Shown: positions 48,801 to 61,550, counted from the first letter of the stretch. The stretch is DNA of 64,000 bases from Argopecten irradians (GCF_041381155.1 NC_091135.1:50914086-50978085), one strand, 5' to 3'. A program made the numbers and translations. Notes: generated by a model from the sequence alone, not told the origin.

Positions 48801-49513
48801 TTTCGGTAGAAACCGTCTTTGGCGACAACTCGTTGAATGGTTTATTGAACCTACCATAACTATAATATTTAATCTATCACAGTGTTGTCGACACATCTTA
48901 CACATATACGACTGATGTGGCAGTGTGCAAGCGTTGACTTCTTTGATTTAGTCCTCAGTTTAGTAATCAGGTTTTCATTTTCGTCAATTCTGGACAAATG
49001 TTAAGTAATGCTAATTTCAAATAAAAAACAAACATTTCGAAGTACTATTTAAGTACTGAAGTATTTTAAGTTATCATTGCTATTCCGATCTACTAATTAG
49101 AATTTATGTTTCATAAATAAACAAGAACCAAATGTTTTTAGACTAATTGACACTAGCACTTTGTCTGATGTCATGTTATATTTGTTTGCTCAAGTTTGCT
49201 TGTTGCTAAGGAATGGAATTGATTTAAACATGAACGTTTGTTTTCGCAGTGTAATGCAGTCATCTCTACAGTCTTGGCGTCACTAAGGCATGTCTCGTTT
49301 ATAAGTGTTAAAATACACAGGCGTGTTTATGTGGGTCTATATACTTAAATTAGTCAGTGACGCTTTAACTTCCACAGAAAAATGTTAAACCTTCGACTGC
49401 GGGCAGTGTCCATAGATCAAAGCCAAGCGTTGGACATTCATTGTTTTAATAGACATTGCTCATTTTCAGGTATATACAATAAAGTAAGTACTAGAGCGGA
49501 CCGCGTGACTGAG
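45831..49513. other. Non-coding stretch, no gene supported
   Basis: Short open frames only. One open segment (47,607-47,894) is discussed among the findings. A short AT microsatellite is at about 47,949-47,969. No tRNA, no recognisable exon chain. Confidence 0.5.
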
Positions 49514-49525
49514 AGCGAGTCCTGA

Positions 49526-49771
49526 AGGGTGATCAGGTGGTGTATTGGTTAAGCCACTCGCCTTTCACCTAGCCTGCCGGGGTTCGATCCCCGGCAAGGA
49601 CGTGAAAAGGACAGGGGTCATCTACCCGATCACGTGGATTTTCCTTGGGCATTCCGGTTTCCTCCCACTCTTAAGACCACTTGCACGCTTTCATTCAGGC
49701 CATTAAAAGTTATTTGTATATAAAATGTATATTTTTTCGCAATCGATGTAAAATAAATAAAGTTTACAAAA
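49526..49771 (+). mobile_element. tRNA-Glu-derived SINE with perfect 12-bp target duplication
   Basis: The 246-bp body has a tRNA-like head with box A (TGGTGTATTGG), a CTTTCACC anticodon region as in tRNA-Glu, and box B GGTTCGATCC (49,581-49,590). A conserved-looking central block contains CCTTGGGCATTCCGGTTTCC, and an A-rich AATAAATAAAG end follows. AGCGAGTCCTGA flanks it at 49,514-49,525 and 49,772-49,783, so both ends are defined and the insertion is young. The central block resembles the shared domain of mollusc SINE superfamilies. The exact superfamily needs a search. Confidence 0.92.
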
Positions 49772-49783
49772 AGCGAGTCCTGA

Positions 49784-50969
49784 TAATCTGGGGTCGACAC
49801 AATGTTTCACATTATCACGATGTACATATAGTTTGTTAGCGCATGCATCTTTCCACATGTTTATATTCTATTATTAATATTCAATGACACATACATTCTC
49901 AACTCTATGACACAATTCAAAATTGCAAAGTTGAAAGAATCAAAATCAAAATAATGATATACATTAACGTTATTCGGTGGCCAGATATGTCTAGTATGTA
50001 AATGTTATCGGGTTGTTCCGTATCATTTTCATAATAAAATAATAATTTTATGTGTTACTAGCCGAAACAAAATATGTAATCATGATGTAAATCTGAGGCG
50101 CTTATTTATTCCGTCCAATGAGAAAAGAATGCTGGGACATGACATGGCAGATTTGAGAACACATGTGCAACGAACAGAACACAGGAGAAACGGGTCAAAC
50201 GCATACCTGCACATTGATGACATCTAACGAACATTTTTATTTCATGACGTAAAGACGTTTCGCATGTTGAACATGATTCAAAATTTCGACTGATTTGAAT
50301 AAGAATCATCGAAAAAGGAGTGCAGGTAGAACGTATGGAATTGGAGAGCACGCATGCGAATGAACACGAAAAAACAGCAAATATTTAAATGCAGTTGGCG
50401 TCAATTAGCGCTATACAATGTAATGTTACTTTAACTTTCAAATAATCAAAATCCAGCCGACTAACAATTCAGGTCGATAATAAATAATCAAAGTGCCAAG
50501 GCCAGTCATAGATGCTGTGATTGAAGGATCCAAACCAAATAATAAAGAAATTGGTTTTTCATTTAAATATTGAATTTAGTATACTTTAAGTGTGCAGTGT
50601 TGAATTTTGGAGTTTAACAAAATAAATTTACAGTATACCGTATTTATTTTATGATATTTAAAGTTTTTCAAGATTAATAAGTTGAATAACTCATTTTCCT
50701 GAAATAACTGTAATAAATTTTATATCTAAATTATTTCTGAAATAACAATTTCGACACTAATGAAACCGTTCAGAATCTGAGTATCATTTTTATAATTCTT
50801 TTTTAATTAATAAATTATCAACTTCATCAATGTCTCTTCAAAGACAAAAAATAATAAGTAGACATATCCGTATCTTAATATCCACTTAACATTGACGAAT
50901 ATTTTTGGAAAAATATAACATTAGAAATATTACCATTTCCGGACACGTTTTGGTTTCCTTTTTAGAAAA
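49784..50969. other. Non-coding stretch, nothing recognised
   Basis: AT-rich. The open frame on the minus strand at 50,351-50,106 has no family features. Confidence 0.5.
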
Positions 50970-51375
50970 CTTACATGGGTTGCTTTGACGACTTTTGACT
51001 AATAAATCATGGCCAGATACGTTTGCCGAATAAAAGGTACATTATTTCATTACGTATATCACTCGGATTTCTTTTAAATTCACAAGATCGATAGCCGTTA
51101 ACATCAAGAAAACTTCATGTAATGTACCGGACTTTAGCAAGTCTTCGTAAGCCTATCGTGCAGAACATTATACCGTGAGTTGTGCTTTGCCGACTTTTGA
51201 CTCATGATGAAACATGGCCATATACTTTTGCCAAGTAAAAGGTACATTATTTGGTTACTTATAACACTCAAATTTCTTTTGAATTCATAAGAACGCTAAC
51301 ATAAAAAAAACCTTCATACAATAAATCGGACTTTAGCAAGTCTTCATAAGGCTACCGTACATTACACGGCAATAT
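50970..51375 (+). repeat. Diverged tandem duplication, two ~200-bp units
   Basis: Unit 1 (about 50,970-51,174) and unit 2 (about 51,175-51,375) share GACTTTTGACT, AAAAGGTACATTATTT, CGGACTTTAGCAAGTCTTC and other blocks in the same order, at roughly 75-80% identity by eye. No coding content. Confidence 0.8.
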
Positions 51376-52042
51376 AAGTTTATATGTCACTTTAAAATGC
51401 TCGTACATATATAGATCTATATCATCATTATATTTTATAAGTTTATGTTGATAAATTTTGTACCTTTCCCCTTTCAATATAACGCAGTTGTCGATAAACA
51501 AAAGACACAACTCCCAGTGACAGACACATACTCAAAACTATTAACTTTTACTGCGCAATAATACAGTGTATCATCGGATATTGTTCGTCAATGCAACCAA
51601 CACAAAAAACTTTATAAGCGTTATAAGAACTTTCTTTTGTAGCAACCTTCCAAACATTTGATTACAGTAATCGATCGGTAGCATGAATTACGTAAAATTT
51701 AAATAAACATACACAATCCATAAGCCTCCGAAAGGCTGCAGCGGAGGAAGACAGCGAAGAAGGCGTTGTTCGTGATTTTGGGGATACTACTATCTCGGAG
51801 TAATACCAATATCATAGAGTCCCAACGGAACACTTAAAACACTCCATCGATGGTGTATATGTATGTACAAATTCAATGACTGTGGTTTTGAATATTGGGG
51901 TTTTATTTTTCATACCATCAGGTATTAAGTGAAATGAACAAAACAACTTTTAATTTTCATCGCGGAGCGGTTTCATTGTTCTGTTGTGCACAGGCTCGCC
52001 GAGCGTACCTTAGAATGCTGTTTCACAGCATCAAAAATTGAA
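51376..52042. other. Non-coding stretch, nothing recognised
   Basis: Only short open frames and no repeat related to the rest of the window. Confidence 0.45.
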
Positions 52043-52173
52043 CAGTGTTTTGATTGCGTTAAAGGTGGTATGAACGCAATAGGATACAGAGATATTCAAT
52101 GTAGTGCGTTAGCTCTACATGTAGAATACATCCCATTGCGTTCATTCCACCTTTAACAAAATTAAAACACTCG
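52043..52173. repeat. Foldback element, ~42-bp arms
   Basis: The left arm 52,043-52,083 (with GTTAAAGGTGGTATGAACGC) pairs with 52,131-52,173 (with GCGTTCATTCCACCTTTAAC). The ~47-bp loop contains CTACATGTAG. Confidence 0.8.
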
Positions 52174-53807
52174 AAATGATTTACATAAATAAGTCTACTT
52201 TTATATGTTCATTGTCAAATTTAAAACTATGTTGGTTGATAAGTTGGGTAACTACGGTAGTCAGCACGGCAGAACATATAGTTCCGATTATTGAACGTTA
52301 TATAGCTGCAGTTTGATTTGAAATATAACAATGAAACCTTTCAATTATCTTTAAAATGTGGTGGTTTTTTTCAATTTGATCATATATCAATAATGTCCAT
52401 TTCGAATAAAAATTTCTATCGAGGAAAAATGCTGTGACAATCAGATGTTCTGTATATTTAAGTGAAAGGAGTGACCGTAGCCCCCCGGTTGTAGCCCAAA
52501 CTAGCTATTAATTTTTGTGTTTAGTACCATTGTCTTCCACTTTTAACCTAACTACGTCTTTCTTATAAGCACATGGTAACCTATGAAGTCAGACAGCATA
52601 CGAAGTATGTTAGACAATAAACACGTTCGTACATGTTTGTTTATGTTCCTTGAGCGTTGTCTCAGAAATGCTGATGATAAGCAATAATCAGGAAAAAGTA
52701 TAGAACACCTTTTCGAAGAAATGAGTTAGTCTTAGTTCCCGTTTGGTTGTTTATAAGAACTGAAAACGGGAATCTACATTAATATTAATTTGTTTACTTT
52801 TCAACGAATCTAATATGCAAGGCAATGTTGTTAGTTTGACGATCTCCCGTTTTGAGGTTTAGATTATTCAAGTTACCACACCGGATGCAGTTTTTCTCGA
52901 TTCCGTTCATACAATATGCATCAGTTTATTAAATTCGGATAATTGATAAATAAACCTTTGCAAAAGCACTGTCCTATCCAAGCTTTAATTAGTTATGCTT
53001 GTAATATGAACTAGGGAATCGGATCGCCACGTCATGACGGTGAATCGGAGATGTTTTGTCACCAAATGAATATAATCATTCAGACTTACTATAAAGCCTC
53101 ATGGTTTATTCTACCATTGTGTTTTCATACAACACTACACATATTTTATTTATAGTTTGAATGTTGATGCGTCGCACATTTTAACAATAGCCGTGAAGCC
53201 AAGGCGAGTCTATATCATACGATCTTACATACATATTGTTAGTTTTGTAGGTTCCGTACACCCCAGATACTATACATTGATTAATTACCAGTTTAATCCT
53301 CTTTATCAATGTTTAATAGAAAGCAGTGGCTATTCATCACCGGAAACACGAATATATATTATTGAACTCAATATATTCCGATATTGTAATGTTTCAGTGA
53401 AATCTAATTACATATCCGAGTTCAGTTAACAATTTTGAAATAGATTTGGAACAAGCTAATACAACTCGAACATCTGGGACAAACCTCAATCTGATGAGGT
53501 ATTGTGATGATATATATAGGAGAAAGTATAGGGGGATATTCATGCAGCTACATCCATTTGTATAGCCTATTGATAATCGTTAACCTAGTGGTTCCACACA
53601 TAGTTTCGTCGCCATGGTGATTGAGATACCTATAGTGTCAAGTTTAGTGACTCCGTTACTCTACATATTAAACACTCATTGGGTAAGATTTGAAAGATAT
53701 TTCTACAAATGACTTATACGTTTAAACGAGATGCAATTTATGACCACACTTACATTTTTTTCCAAGCATTGTTATTAATTTGTCTTTCCTTGTGTTTATA
53801 CAAAGAG
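52174..53807. other. Non-coding stretch, nothing recognised
   Basis: AT-rich. The open frame at 53,157-53,429 (90 codons) has no recognisable motif and no supporting signals. Confidence 0.45.
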
Positions 53808-53862
53808 CACGAGTCAATAAATTGTCATGCTTTGTTAAATTGTGTTTTCTTTGATATTTAAT
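53808..53862 (+). repeat. 55-bp direct repeat, left copy
   Basis: GCACGAGTCAATAAATTGTC and the following ~35 bp recur at 54,083-54,137 with about two differences. The pair brackets a tRNA-like segment. Confidence 0.85.
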
Positions 53863-53989
53863 ATTTACTAGACACAATGTATCATATTCACTATGTGTTG
53901 TTGATCCAATGATTTAATTTGGCAATTTCCAAAGTGATCATGTCAGCATATCGAACCGACTATCACTTCGTCCTAGAAACATCCTTTTT

Positions 53990-54082
53990 TGGGGATGTGG
54001 ATGTGGCAAAGTGGTAGAAGGTGCAGCTATGTTTGGCTAGGTGATTGGGTGCCATAGACTATGAGTTCGAGGCCCGGATAGG
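53990..54082 (+). mobile_element. tRNA-like SINE fragment
   Basis: Box A-like TGGCAAAGTGG (about 54,004) and box B-like GAGTTCGAGGC (54,064) lie about 50 bp apart, as in a tRNA or tRNA-derived SINE. There is no clean cloverleaf, so it is not a functional tRNA. It ends against the right copy of the 55-bp direct repeat. Confidence 0.5.
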
Positions 54083-54137
54083 GCACGAGTCAATAAATTA
54101 TCATGCTTTGTTAAATTGTGTTTCTTTAATATTTACA
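54083..54137 (+). repeat. 55-bp direct repeat, right copy
   Basis: Second copy of 53,808-53,862, following immediately after the tRNA-like segment. Confidence 0.85.
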
Positions 54138-54344
54138 TATTACCTTTATGACAGATGATCATAATTCAGCTAAAATGAGTAATTTCGTTAAAAAAGTGCA
54201 TTATCGAAAGAAAGTTGCGATGTTTACCATTTTAAATTTATATGTGCCGTAAATGGGCGAAAATTCTAGCATGTTAATTTTTCTTCATAAATCTATTGAA
54301 ACCATAAAGTTTGATGAATTTAGCCGTGAAAATCATTCAAATGT

Positions 54345-54570
54345 CTTCAGATGCCTTATAAACGTTAGTTACAACACAGAAATTATGTATTGTAAAATTG
54401 TTTTTATGCCTTATGTATATTTAGATGGAAACTTTCCTGCAGAAGGCACTTTACAATTACTAATAACACTGTAAAAAATGTGAAATTAAGTTGTAGACCA
54501 CAATTGGGCTTCATGGTCAGACGATAGGTACTAATTTTGCTTCACTATACCTATAGATGTACTTGTAATG
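54345..54570 (-). repeat. Dispersed repeat U, copy 2 (reverse)
   Basis: Shares GCCTTATAAACGTTAGTT, TTTAGATGGAAAC, CACTTTACAATTACTAATAA and GCTTCATGGTCAGAC with the reverse complement of 2,555-2,755. It is about 600 bp from copy 3 in opposite orientation. Confidence 0.75.
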
Positions 54571-55129
54571 ATTTATGGCAGTATCTTGATTCATGAGTGT
54601 GAAAAATACGGCACATATAACTTTAACTATTCTGTGAATTTCTAAAATTCTTAAATGTAATATATTGTATGTACAGTGTTAGCTGCAATATTCGTTCTAG
54701 TACAGTGTTTACTGGTCTAATGAGTTTAGATTCGTCAATAAACATACATAATTGATACTTATTAGTATCTAGTTCCCTGGGTGAATAATTTCTTAATAAA
54801 AGGCCTCCTACATCATATGTATTTCGTTTTGAAAACATTTTCAGCAATCAATTTTACGTAAATAATTGACACGCTTAATAGGACTCTGCCATAGGGGGAA
54901 AACAATATATTTGCAATAATAGTTCTTCTAAAAAATCGGAATATTAGGCGAGCTATCCCACCGTTGTCAAAAATGAAATAAGATAATTATTATTTCGGAA
55001 CCATATTAACTATATTGAAATTGGAACTGTACGTTGAAGGTTTTGTTGATAACTGCAAATAAGAAATTTGTTCTTTACATTCGTTTATTCTACAGCGATA
55101 TGTTATATTAGTTTAATTTTTGTATCCTA

Positions 55130-55480
55130 ATTATAGTTTTCACGAATCAGGACGAACTTTTAATATGAATTTAACCACTAAAAGTTACCAAGAATGCATG
55201 TATTTTAATTTTACAAAGTCAAATAAGAGCTCAAAGTGAGTTTTGGTAGTACTGCCAGAATCATATATACGTCTACAGTGTAGTAACATAAGAACGCATG
55301 GTTGAACCAATATACCAAATGATGGCCTTCTATTTTATTTCATTGTACAATGTTAGATATTAGTAGTTATCAAGTGACTTATTTATAAATGCTTTATTAT
55401 AAACATACATAAAGCTTAAAAACACGAAAACATACAGTGCATTAAATTGTTGTTGTTACAATGCTTGTAAAGCATCACGA
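55130..55480 (+). repeat. Dispersed repeat U, copy 3
   Basis: Shares with 2,380-2,760 the order TCACGAATCA, ACTTTTAATATGA, AGTTACCAA, AGAGCTCAAA, GTAGTACTGCC and CAGTGTAGTAA, with clear divergence. Non-coding. Confidence 0.68.
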
Positions 55481-56274
55481 ATGCATATACATGCCTTTGA
55501 ATTATGTCACAGCTTAATTTATCAAAACATATGGTTTTCATCATATTACTGGAGAACAAATACCGTGTCGAAATGTTCGCCCAGTTAGGTCACACATGAC
55601 TGGTATATTTTTATTTGGTTTGTTTTTGGTTTAGGTGTGTATTTGAAATGAATATTGAACATCAAAATCCATGGTCAGATGTTTTGTAGCATAGTGGGTC
55701 TATTAGCATGGGAGTTAAACGTAAACAGATAGATATAGACGTTAGATATGATTTATCATGATTTCATTATATTATTTCATATTACACGAGATGAATGTTT
55801 AGATGAAATGTCACCTATGACACGTTGTGTCAAAAGCACACAATGGAGACCCAACCATACAGTATACATCAACTAGCCTTATTATCACTTAACATTTACA
55901 GTTATCAAATTTAGATATACAAAAATAATAACGAATATAGTAAATAAGGGGTATACTGCAGTCGTATCTCTGAACAAGGACATATGATGACCTTGCTGAA
56001 ATTGTAAACACAAAATAATAAATATTGTGTATATGTAATGCACTATGGCAACTGTCAAACACACGTCATTATAATCGCCATAATCTAAAACAGTGTAACA
56101 CCTCAGCACCACGTCACGCTTCAGAGGTGTCGCGAATGGATGACGCGCACGTGCTGGCGCAGATCGATATCAAAGTAAGGTTGCGTTATACCAAGGTGTC
56201 ATTGATAGGAATGGATGTAACTGGTTTACCTGTGTGATATTGTCATCTACAAAGAGTGATCAAACAGATGTAAA

Positions 56275-56299
56275 ATGAAGACGCTGATGTGCTTACTTG
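56275..56299 (+). CDS. First coding exon of a secreted-protein gene (signal peptide start)
   Basis: ATG at 56,275 (context TAAAATGA) begins MKTLMCLL and reaches a consensus donor G|GTAAGTG after 25 nt (phase 1). A local CpG-rich patch just upstream (56,110-56,170) looks like promoter or 5' UTR sequence. It ends in CAAA|GTAAGG, with a possible acceptor AAACAG at 56,266, so a short 5' UTR intron is possible. Joined to 63,600-63,671 the product starts with a basic residue and then a long hydrophobic run, a standard signal peptide. The protein itself is not identified because the gene leaves the window. Confidence 0.5.
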
Positions 56300-57012
56300 G
56301 TAAGTGTAACGTCTACAGTCTGCTTCCAATGTTTAGTGCGTAAAATGATAAATTGCTTGCATTTTATTTAATTAATACGTGCAACTTGTTTTCCTCAAAC
56401 TTTATCCTAGTCATTGAATAATCAATATTGAACTGCCTTGCATGCATGGGTGTCATGTCGAGCCGTTCCTCTCACTCTCTCTAATTACATTGTTTTTTCT
56501 ATATTGGAGTATGTCTGTGCAAGTCATTCTCTAGATACAAACCGTCTAAGCGAGCGATAAGGTGCAATAACATCTAATTGTCAACGCAAAGCTAGATATT
56601 CACCATCAACAAATTTGTGCACGCTTTTTAACAGTAACAGAGGGCAAACAATGTAAGTGAAAATCCGACATTGGCGTTACAGTTTATGTTATTAAATCAT
56701 GCAATGCATTGTGATAGGGGCAGTATTCTTAAAGGGCAAAAGTTTGAGGAAAATATTAAAATGATAATGAAGTGTTCAATATACAGGTATGAGGAAAAAC
56801 AGTACCTGTGTATTATATTATCCATATTGGGACGTGGGGAATAGAGAATACATGGCCAGTGCCTAAAAATACCAACTTTGTTTGCGAAGGTTATGAACAG
56901 AGAAACAAGTGGCGAAGCTTTGAGCACATCGTTATGTTCCGAGCCAAACATACAGCTTAAATTGTCAGACACTGACCATACGTGTTGCAACATTCATAAA
57001 ATCAACAACACA

Positions 57013-57366
57013 ATTAAAGATGCTCCCACGTCGACAGATCATTACCGATTCATATCATTTGAACAATAACTGATATTTCTTTTACTAACAAAAATACATA
57101 TAAAATAATTTCTTATGGTTTTGGTACATGAGCAATCGTACTTCATTCAATATAGAACATAGTACCATGGACGTTTTTTCCGAGATGCGATTATTTTGTT
57201 TTATTAAAAGTTTTCAATATTTTAATCTTGAAATAAGAAGCTGAAACTTTTCAATGCTGACAGTATTGTAATGGAAGTAGTTTGTGTAACAGAACAAAAT
57301 ACAAATTCGTCTGCTCCTGTTTTTGAGAAAAAACACCATTTGTTAGCGATGTGGCATATTTAAGTT
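57013..57366 (-). mobile_element. MITE-like element M, copy 2 (reverse)
   Basis: Begins TTAAAGATGCTCCCACGTCG, contains ATCATTTGAACAATAACTG and GTCTGCTCCTGTTTTTGAG, and ends near GTGGCATATTTAAGTT. All match the reverse complement of copy 1 in order. The right terminus is decayed. It lies in the intron of the secreted-protein gene. Confidence 0.72.
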
Positions 57367-60300
57367 AAAAAGAGGATTCAAACATGTTTGTCTTTCAAAC
57401 AATATTTTGCCAGTAGTCAGTCGTCAGCGCTTGCTGAAATTCTAAAATTACGCTGTGTTACACCAATGCTGGTTGCAGGATAATATAAACATAAACAATC
57501 AGTAGTGCACTGTGTGTTAAGGGAGTATCAAGTAACGCGAAAGAAACAGTCAAGTCAATAACAGTACTAGTCCCATTTACATAATATTTCAGGGTTACCA
57601 CAGAACTGAAAATTCGACTTTTCGGCTTAACATCAAATTATTTAACAATTTTCGAGACTCTTTTCCAGAACCCAAACATTTCCTTTTCTTCATCCTGCAA
57701 TGTTACGCTTTGCCATTCACTAATCATTATGATTCTAGTCTTAAAAACAAGCAATTGTTAACTTGCATAAGCTTTGAAAATCGATGCATAGTAAATACAC
57801 ACAATGAAAAAAATAAGTTCAAAGCCGTCAAACAATGTTTTATTGAGTTTCGAGTACTGCTTGATGTTTTCGTAATGAAAAATGGTCTATTAATAATAAA
57901 GGAAAGTATATGTTATGAACTGTCATGCATTCTTTGATTACAATTCTTAAGGAATAGTTACAGCTATATTTCCGTAGTGTGCTTTCAAATCAATAACAAA
58001 ATATTCGTCTGACTAAATGTTGTGTACTTGTTAATGCGCAATTGTTAAATTAAATACCATCTCGCCCCGGCATTACCTTCGAGGATACATCAATCAAGAT
58101 TCTTTTGGTTAAAGACTAGACCATTCGAACAATTATTTTGTTCATGGGTTTGTATTGCGTTAAATCAAACGCTTGAGGCTATTGTTTCAAAGGGCTCGCT
58201 GAGGTTATCTAACTGAGGTCAATAATCGAAAGCGTTACATTAATAAAGGTATCTGAAAATGAAAAAGCATCTTAAAGACTCCCCTGACAGGAAGAGAAAC
58301 TAAAGCTATAATTGCCCTACAGATGTATATAGAACACTGCGTTAATGTCACCATAATTTCCCTAGAGAATCGTTCTTGCTATCGTTTCATAAGGGAAGTC
58401 ATGTATGATATGTGGAATGCTTCATATGTGCCTCGACAGTGCTTGGGTCCTCAACAGTTATGGTTTTAAACATTTGTTGTAGTGGAGTTAAAGAAACGCC
58501 GTCCAGGAATACAGAAATAGTATCAGACTATATCTTATTTTACTTTTTGTGTCTCTGCATTTAATAATATTACATCGTGTTTGTAAATATTATTTGGTGC
58601 ATGAATTTATCTTTTATGTATACCCTAATAAATTAACTTATGGTAATGGCGTCACATTTACATGTGTTTGTGTTTCTAGGACCACCAAACATCGATAAAC
58701 ATATTGAAAATGTTTTATTTAGTCGATTTTTTCAAAGAAAACAGAAATATTTTTTTTCAGACATGCACTATGTGGAATATTTGTCATAAAAGATTGATCT
58801 TCATTCATAACAGAAAAAAAACAGATAACCACTAGCAATCCATTGATTGCGAAACATGTTACATTTATATATAGTTGACTTGATCGTAAGAGACATTGCA
58901 ATCACTTTTTCATCTTGTCAGGTACAAGTATTTTTCAGATTTCACGTTGTTTTTCTTTATATGGTACGATAGTTGCATGATAAGGCAACAATGTGCCTCA
59001 AATCAATATATATCGATGAATAATTCAGAAGTCTTAATGTTTAACTATTTAGATATGAAAATAGATAAACACTGACATTAATGGATCAGAAAATCGACAG
59101 ATGTACAATTTGAGAGAAAATGTTCGAATCTCTGTGAACATATATGTGTTTTCGCTAATATCGTCCTTCTCTGTTTTTTGGTGTCATATTCAAGTGGTTA
59201 AAGAGTATTTCTTGAGATCAAGTTGACAAATCATTGAATGCTAGGAGAAATTTCCCAAAAATAAAAAGCTTTTGAGAATGGGAGGGAAAATTCTCGGATC
59301 TGACCCCAGGGACAGCAGGAACAAGGAGCGAAAGTGTCATAACTGGGCGAGAATTTTCACATGCAATTTTTTCTTCAGTAAGCTATTGAAATGTATATGT
59401 TTTGATAAATTTAGTAATAGTTCCGTGGTATCTTTAGCTTGATATATATTAAAGAAATAGCTTCCACGTACACGTTGCCTTGAAAGACTGTTAAACTACC
59501 GTTTTGTAAACGAAGGGCGAAGCACTTTTATTGTAACACATACATGACAATATAAGAAAAAAAATCTTCAAAACTCAATCTTTCATACCGAAAGCGATGC
59601 TTTGAAGTAAGTTCATTATATAATCGAGCGGTTCAAACGCTCTTATGATCCGGAGAACGTAATCTTCATCCAGCAGAAGCTATGTGTTTTCGCTCTTTAT
59701 TTGCAAACGTTCAAGTGATTTGGACAACCTTCCAATATAACCAGCCCACCAAAAACGGAATACATGTGTTTGATACAGAAATATGTTTTTCTTTTCAAGA
59801 AATAAAAAGAAAGTTCGGCTCCGTTATTTCCAAAAATTGCACTTTTTAACATTGCATAATCAATGATTACCGAAACATCTGACTGCGCCCTTCTGTTGTA
59901 TTAGATTAATATATCTGTCGCCAATTCATTTACTAATTTGTGATTTTCGAAATGGTTTTCGTAAATAGAAAGTTACAAGAAAGATAACCTACATCAGTCA
60001 TTATTTCCATGTCCATGGTTTAATAATGTGTTTTACATAGTGTTTTAGAAACATATTCTGATATGACTTTTTTCTGATTATTGATTACCAAAATATAGAT
60101 GTCTTAATCACACTCTATTATAGAAATGGAGATCATATCTGAACTCGATTCAGATAGTTTGATATAATGTACGGATTATTAGAAAAATGAGAAAATCAAA
60201 ACAAGTTGACAAGTACACGTAAGATATATGTAAGTTATATGTTTAAATTACATGGACTATAAATTTGTGTAGATGAAGATGAAATAAACCTTGTATAAAA

Positions 60301-61319
60301 ACCTAACTATACATGTAATTATAGTGAAAATTAAAAGGAAAGAACAATATACATTTGTAGTTTATCATTATCCAAAACGGCCTCTTGCGAACTTTATCTC
60401 GAAATAGTTTCAAAGAGAAACAAGATGTAAAATCTTCTCGCGACACTTAACTACTAAACAGTAGGTTGCTGCGAAGCCAATATTCCATCATCATTATTAT
60501 TATGGAAGATGACTGATGTGTCTGATGTTACCATTTGGTGACAGATAAACCTCGATAGAATATGTATAGGATATGTATGAAAACAATTGTATTGTTGATC
60601 TAATGATACAAGTGACTAAGATCAAGTAGTTGATTTAGCATACTACAAGTAGATTGTACAAAGAAAGCGTGTCAATATGCCTCTTGTAGCCTATTGCAAT
60701 ATGTATATAGGTATGTATATAAAGCTTTCTTTGAATAGCCGCTGTTGTATTTACATTTTTATTACTATTGAGCTAAAAAATCTGTTGAATCATTAAAAAA
60801 ATAATAACTAGTCGAAAAGTCTCTACTATGTTTATATGTAATTTTACATGGTACACGTTTACCTCGATTTGCACCATCTGTAAGTCATAGTGTCTTTCAG
60901 CTTTATAGCATATTTGTCTAGTAGACGTTCGATTTATTCAAAATACATTTCGTTTACGCCACACATTTTAGATCGGGCGTTTGATGCATATTTCAAAGGA
61001 TTCAATATGCTGTAGTAACTGTCCTGCAACTAAAGCTAATCAATATATATTTTAGAATGCAAGTACAAATCAATAGAAACATGCAGGTTAATAAAACTCA
61101 ATGGATTCGATGCTTGAATCTATGCAATAAAATTCACCATGTCTTTGTTGTAAGTTTTGCTTATTAGTTCAACAACATTATTGCATGACTGCTAATTATG
61201 TTTACCACCAACCATAACAACATTTATAACGTCATGGTAGTTACTCTTCACTACACGGCTGTATATATAATACAGGATGGTTTAGATTTATGATACATAC
61301 AATGTACTGTATATGAATG
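57367..61319. other. Intron-like non-coding stretch
   Basis: Lies inside the proposed 7.3-kb intron. Only short open frames (for example 57,710-57,937), none with motifs or splice support. No RNA gene seen. Confidence 0.5.
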
Positions 61320-61550
61320 GCAAATGTAATGTTTCATTTCTGTATGTAATGGTGACATGATGCTTTTTCGAGATGCAATTGATTGTTTTAAATACAATAA
61401 TTTTGAAGTAAAATACGAAGATAAAAAATTTTCATTGATGGTAATTGTGTATACAAAACAATGTTTGTAGCAGAAGAAAAATACTATTTCGCTTGTCCCC
61501 GTATTTGATAGATAAAACATCACCATTCGTCGGCTGTGTAGCATCTCTCA
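61320..61550 (-). mobile_element. MITE-like element M, copy 3 (reverse, partial)
   Basis: TTTTCGAGATGCAATTGATT and the end TCGGCTGTGTAGCATCTCTC match the reverse complement of copy 1 (ATTAATTGCATCCCGAAAAA and the inverted end). It is shorter and the most diverged of the three copies. Confidence 0.55.

Noticed and set aside
49532..49604. Functional tRNA-Glu gene
   Set aside because: The acceptor stem does not pair, and the segment continues into a SINE body with target duplications. It is a SINE head.
56136..56174. ATG segment MDDAHVLAQIDIK followed by GTAAGG
   Set aside because: It cannot be joined in phase to a recognisable exon. More likely a CpG-rich 5' UTR part of the secreted-protein gene.
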